Source of the DNA: Spirochaetaceae bacterium
Lineage (GTDB): Bacteria; Spirochaetota; Spirochaetia; DSM-27196; PXBQ01
Length of the DNA stretch: 8,313 bases
NCBI GenBank assembly: GCA_003566875.1
Contig: PXBQ01000435.1
Span: 1 to 8,313 of the forward strand
Direction: 5' to 3'
The first letter of the stretch is position 1. Each line of letters starts with the position of its first letter. Both the position numbers and the translations under genes were made by a program. Under the pieces are notes generated by a model, which ran no database searches, was not told the origin of the DNA, and saw only the letters and a list, made by a program, of their open reading frames with translations. Shown one piece after another: positions 5,943-8,313 of this stretch.

Positions 5943-6953
5943 CTATTGGTGTCGCACGCGGGGATCAAAGAGCGGATAAATCAGATCGAGTATCAGAACC
6001 GCGGTCGCGACCCCGACGATCGAGAAGATTGCAATCCCCATGATTAAGCTATAGTCGTTCGCAAGCACCGCCTGGTACGTGAGCATTCCCATTCCCGGGT
6101 ACACGAAGACGACCTCCAAGATGAGCGCCCCGCTGAAGATCATCCCGAGATTGAGCGCAAGACCGGTTACCTGCGGAAGAAGCGCGTTCGGCATTATATA
6201 GCCGTACAAGATTTTCCGTTGGGGCAACCCGGTGACTTCCGCGTACACCACGTAATCCTCCGAGATGATATTCGACGTCAAAGACTTCATCCCGATGAAC
6301 CACGCGCCCATGCCGACCGTCACGAGGCTCAAAGCCGGAAGAGCCGAGTGTCTGAGAATCGTCTGGACCGCCCAGATGCTCATCTCGATTCGACGTCCGA
6401 CCGGGTACGCGCCACCGGCGGGAAAGATCGGGAAGAAGTATGCGAAGACGATCAGAAAAATGACCGCGACGATATAGTAGGGGATCGGCCGAACGGCCTG
6501 GCTCGCGACATCGATCACCTTCATGATGCCGCTTTTCTCGTAGTAACTCGCGTACGCGCCGAGAATGTTTCCGATGACCCACGATATCATGACCGCAGTG
6601 ATGAGTAGACCGAGGGTCCACGGTAACGCTCTCGCGATGAGCGAGATAACGGGCGTCGGAAAGCGGGACAACGACGGACCGAGGTCGCCTTGGAACATGC
6701 GAGCCCAGAACGCGAGGTACTGCTCAATCGGGCTACCGCGAAGCCCGTACATGTCCGTGAGCGCGTCGCGCATGTGCGCGATCGCCTCGGGACCGAAGTG
6801 CGCGCCGCTGACCATGATCTCCGCAACCTGCCGCTCGACCGGGTCGCTCGGAGATAATCGGGGGATAATGTACGTTATCGTGACGCCGAGAAAGATTACG
6901 ACCAAATACTGGCCCAGTCGCGGCAAGAGATACCGTAAGATGAAATTGCGCAT
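5943..6953 (-). CDS. Opp/Dpp-type ABC transporter permease (OppB-like)
   Basis: A 336-residue inner-membrane permease. The N-terminal segment (about 12-33, ending in TYIIPRLSPSDP) matches the start of DppB/OppB proteins. A periplasmic region with YGLRGSPIEQYLAF (69-82) follows, then GDLGPSLSR. Five further membrane segments lie in about 111-330. The coupling loop YAEVTGLPQRKI...MPNALLP is a recognisable EAA-type motif, and EVVFVYPGMG (about 280-289) and the C-terminal DPRVRHQ are also family hallmarks. ATG 6953 is favoured, because the alternative TTG 6956 directly abuts the GGGGGAG ribosome site. The binding-protein gene ends 82 bases upstream, with a strong stem-loop between. Order B-C-D-F after the binding protein is the standard arrangement. 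Confidence 0.93.
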   Translation of the reverse strand: MRNFILRYLLPRLGQYLVVIFLGVTITYIIPRLSPSDPVERQVAEIMVSGAHFGPEAIAHMRDALTDMYGLRGSPIEQYLAFWARMFQGDLGPSLSRFPTPVISLIARALPWTLGLLITAVMISWVIGNILGAYASYYEKSGIMKVIDVASQAVRPIPYYIVAVIFLIVFAYFFPIFPAGGAYPVGRRIEMSIWAVQTILRHSALPALSLVTVGMGAWFIGMKSLTSNIISEDYVVYAEVTGLPQRKILYGYIMPNALLPQVTGLALNLGMIFSGALILEVVFVYPGMGMLTYQAVLANDYSLIMGIAIFSIVGVATAVLILDLIYPLFDPRVRHQ

Positions 6954-6956
6954 CAA

Positions 6957-6963
6957 CTCCCCC
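6957..6963 (-). promoter_or_regulatory. GGGGGAG ribosome binding site of the OppB-like gene
   Basis: GGGGGAG is followed by three bases and ATG 6953. The same TAGGGGGAG string precedes the next permease (5937-5945), where TAG is the stop codon of this gene. Spacing is short in both, but the repeated use supports ATG over the adjoining TTG/GTG codons. Confidence 0.5.
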
Positions 6964-6981
6964 TAGATCGGAGTCACAAAC

Positions 6982-7007
6982 GCTCCCCGCGGCGGTCCGC
7001 GGGGAGC
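6982..7007 (-). other. Strong intercistronic stem-loop between binding-protein and permease genes
   Basis: GCTCCCCGCGG (6982-6992) and CCGCGGGGAGC (6997-7007) are perfect inverted repeats of 11 bp around a 4-nt loop. On the minus strand the stem is followed by GTTTGTG, too poor in U for an efficient terminator. Such structures after binding-protein genes commonly stop decay of, or partly terminate, the message. The binding protein is then made in excess over the membrane subunits. Confidence 0.75.
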
Positions 7008-7035
7008 CGATAAGCACTGTAGAACAACGGCCGCG

Positions 7036-8313
7036 TTACTGCTGCCGCTGACGAATCATCGGGAACATGTACCGCGAGTTTGCCCAGTTCGATACCGGAT
7101 TCGCGTACGGGTTGTCGGCGGTCGGGAAGCCTTCCCAGTACGTTTCATCGACAACAGAGAACACATTGTACGACATGACCGGGATGATCGGCATCTCGTG
7201 TACCGCGAGTCTCACAAACTCGCGCCCGAGTTCGACACCGATCGGATCGTCAAAATCGGTCGACTGGATCGCCTCGATGATACGGTCGAGCTCCGGGTGC
7301 AGCCAGCGCATCCGGTTACGCGCAACCGCGAGTTCACCGGTCGGGCGGTAGAAGTCCGAGTGCCACGACTCGAGGAAGAAGAACAAGTCCGGGTGCCCAC
7401 CCCATGTCTCGATGACCCAACTGTAATCGACGTCGAACTCGCCGAGCGGCATCAATCTCGAGCGCGTTGGGTTGTCGCGGATGTCGAGAGTTGCGTCGAT
7501 ACCGAACTCCCGCCAGTTCTCGACGATCATGCTCGCTCCACGCGCCATGATTGGACGCGTTTCGCCTTCCGAGAGAAGTGCCAACCGGAACGGCTGTCCG
7601 TTCGGGAGCAACCACATGCCTTGAGCGTTTCGACGGAACCCGTTCTGAAGGAGCAGTTTCTCGGCGGCGTCGAGGTCGTACCGCCACCAACCGGCGCCGA
7701 TCGCGGCGCGAATCTCGTCTCGATTGGTCGGGACGAGATCGCCGAGCGATTGGCGAGCCTCCTCGGCGATTCGGAACGCGACGTCGGGGTCGTACGGTTT
7801 ATACGGTCGGCCGTCGATCGTGAGCGTGTAGTCGCGCAGCCACTGTTCGAGCGGCTCGAAGTAGTGCTCGGGATGCATACCGGTCGGCGGGATATGGATC
7901 GCCGAGATTGTCGCGGCGCCCCGGTACGACGCCAACGAGACACGAACGATGTCGATCGCGAGCGTCATCGCCCACCGCACTTCCCGATTGTTGAACGGTT
8001 CTTTTTCGAGGTTGAAGACGACCGACGGAAGCGTCGGGTCCGGATGCGCCCACGGAAATGAGTCAAACCAGCCGCGCGAGGTAGGATTCGTCCGGGCAAG
8101 CGTGATCATGCCTTCAGGAGTGATGTCGTGAATAACGTCGAGCTCGGCATTCTGCATCGACATGACCTTCATGTCGCTCGGGCCGGGCGCCGTGTACATC
8201 GCGAAGCGCGGGCCGGGCATTCCGAAGCGCCCGAGCGACGTGCGTTCCCAGTCCTCCCGTCGCTCCCAGAGGTACCACGTGCCGTCGGGGTCGAAATCGC
8301 GCAGCACGTACGA
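7036..8313 (-). CDS. Extracellular substrate-binding protein, family 5 (OppA/DppA class), N-terminus beyond the right edge
   Basis: The visible 425 residues are the C-terminal part of a solute-binding protein; the frame continues open through the right edge. Family proteins are about 550-650 residues, so the signal peptide and roughly the first 150-200 residues are outside the window. Recognisable traits are FNLEKEPFNNREVRWAM (the typical fold-conserved segment after SVVFNLE), DAAEKLLLQNGFRR and PIIPVMSYNVFSVVDETYW. The C-terminus is rich in Trp, Tyr and Asn (YWEGFPTADNPYANPV, SNWANSRYMF). That C-terminus resembles members of this family that bind oligosaccharides rather than peptides, which fits the neighbouring GH51 gene; this is inference by resemblance. 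It is first of the five transporter genes in transcription order and should deliver ligand to the OppB/OppC-like pore. Confidence 0.9.
   Translation of the reverse strand, partial: SYVLRDFDPDGTWYLWERREDWERTSLGRFGMPGPRFAMYTAPGPSDMKVMSMQNAELDVIHDITPEGMITLARTNPTSRGWFDSFPWAHPDPTLPSVVFNLEKEPFNNREVRWAMTLAIDIVRVSLASYRGAATISAIHIPPTGMHPEHYFEPLEQWLRDYTLTIDGRPYKPYDPDVAFRIAEEARQSLGDLVPTNRDEIRAAIGAGWWRYDLDAAEKLLLQNGFRRNAQGMWLLPNGQPFRLALLSEGETRPIMARGASMIVENWREFGIDATLDIRDNPTRSRLMPLGEFDVDYSWVIETWGGHPDLFFFLESWHSDFYRPTGELAVARNRMRWLHPELDRIIEAIQSTDFDDPIGVELGREFVRLAVHEMPIIPVMSYNVFSVVDETYWEGFPTADNPYANPVSNWANSRYMFPMIRQRQQ

Noticed and set aside
7198..8061. 287-codon plus-strand open frame opposite the binding-protein gene
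   Set aside because: It lies wholly inside a well-supported coding sequence, has a low-complexity Arg/Glu/Val composition and shows no ribosome site or domain.
1..8313. CRISPR array, insertion sequence or phage genes
   Set aside because: No regularly spaced direct repeats, transposase or integrase motifs, or terminal inverted repeats were seen, and the coding content is consistent throughout.

Overview
The window is a compact, single-strand carbohydrate-uptake locus from a moderately GC-rich bacterium. All eight supported genes lie on the minus strand, so transcription runs from the right edge to the left edge. Gene spacing is very tight (ATGA overlap, TAAATG junction, 5-8 nt gaps). The phylum cannot be fixed from this sequence. 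Opp-type sugar ABC operons with a cytoplasmic GH51 enzyme are familiar in Thermotogae, Spirochaetes and some Firmicutes, and the GC content makes a spirochaete-like or similar organism a low-confidence guess only.

Right to middle (8313 down to 3083) is a five-gene ABC importer of the oligopeptide/dipeptide (Opp/Dpp) class. The genes are a family-5 substrate-binding protein cut by the right edge, an OppB-like permease, an OppC-like permease, an OppD-like ATPase and an OppF-like ATPase. A perfect 11-bp stem-loop separates the binding-protein gene from the permeases. This is the usual way to obtain more binding protein than membrane components.

Middle (3019 down to 1538) is an alpha-L-arabinofuranosidase of glycoside hydrolase family 51 with both catalytic glutamates and no signal peptide. 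It follows the transporter by 63 nt. The parsimonious reading is import of arabinose-containing oligosaccharides by the Opp-type transporter and removal of arabinosyl units in the cytoplasm. A Rho-independent terminator at about 1379-1412 closes this unit.

Left (1281 down to 1) is a second transcription unit. It holds a PPP-type metallophosphoesterase with a full set of metal ligands, whose best start is seven bases downstream of a promoter-like -35/-10 pair (a possible leaderless mRNA). A thioredoxin-fold protein follows, translationally coupled at TAAATG and cut by the left edge. It has a WCPDW active-site motif that lacks the resolving cysteine.

No mobile element, CRISPR array, tRNA, rRNA or clearly novel multi-gene system is visible. 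The points most worth a second look are the predicted substrate of the transporter, the monothiol thioredoxin coupled to a phosphatase, the leaderless-type promoter, and the structured 1413-1537 intergenic region.
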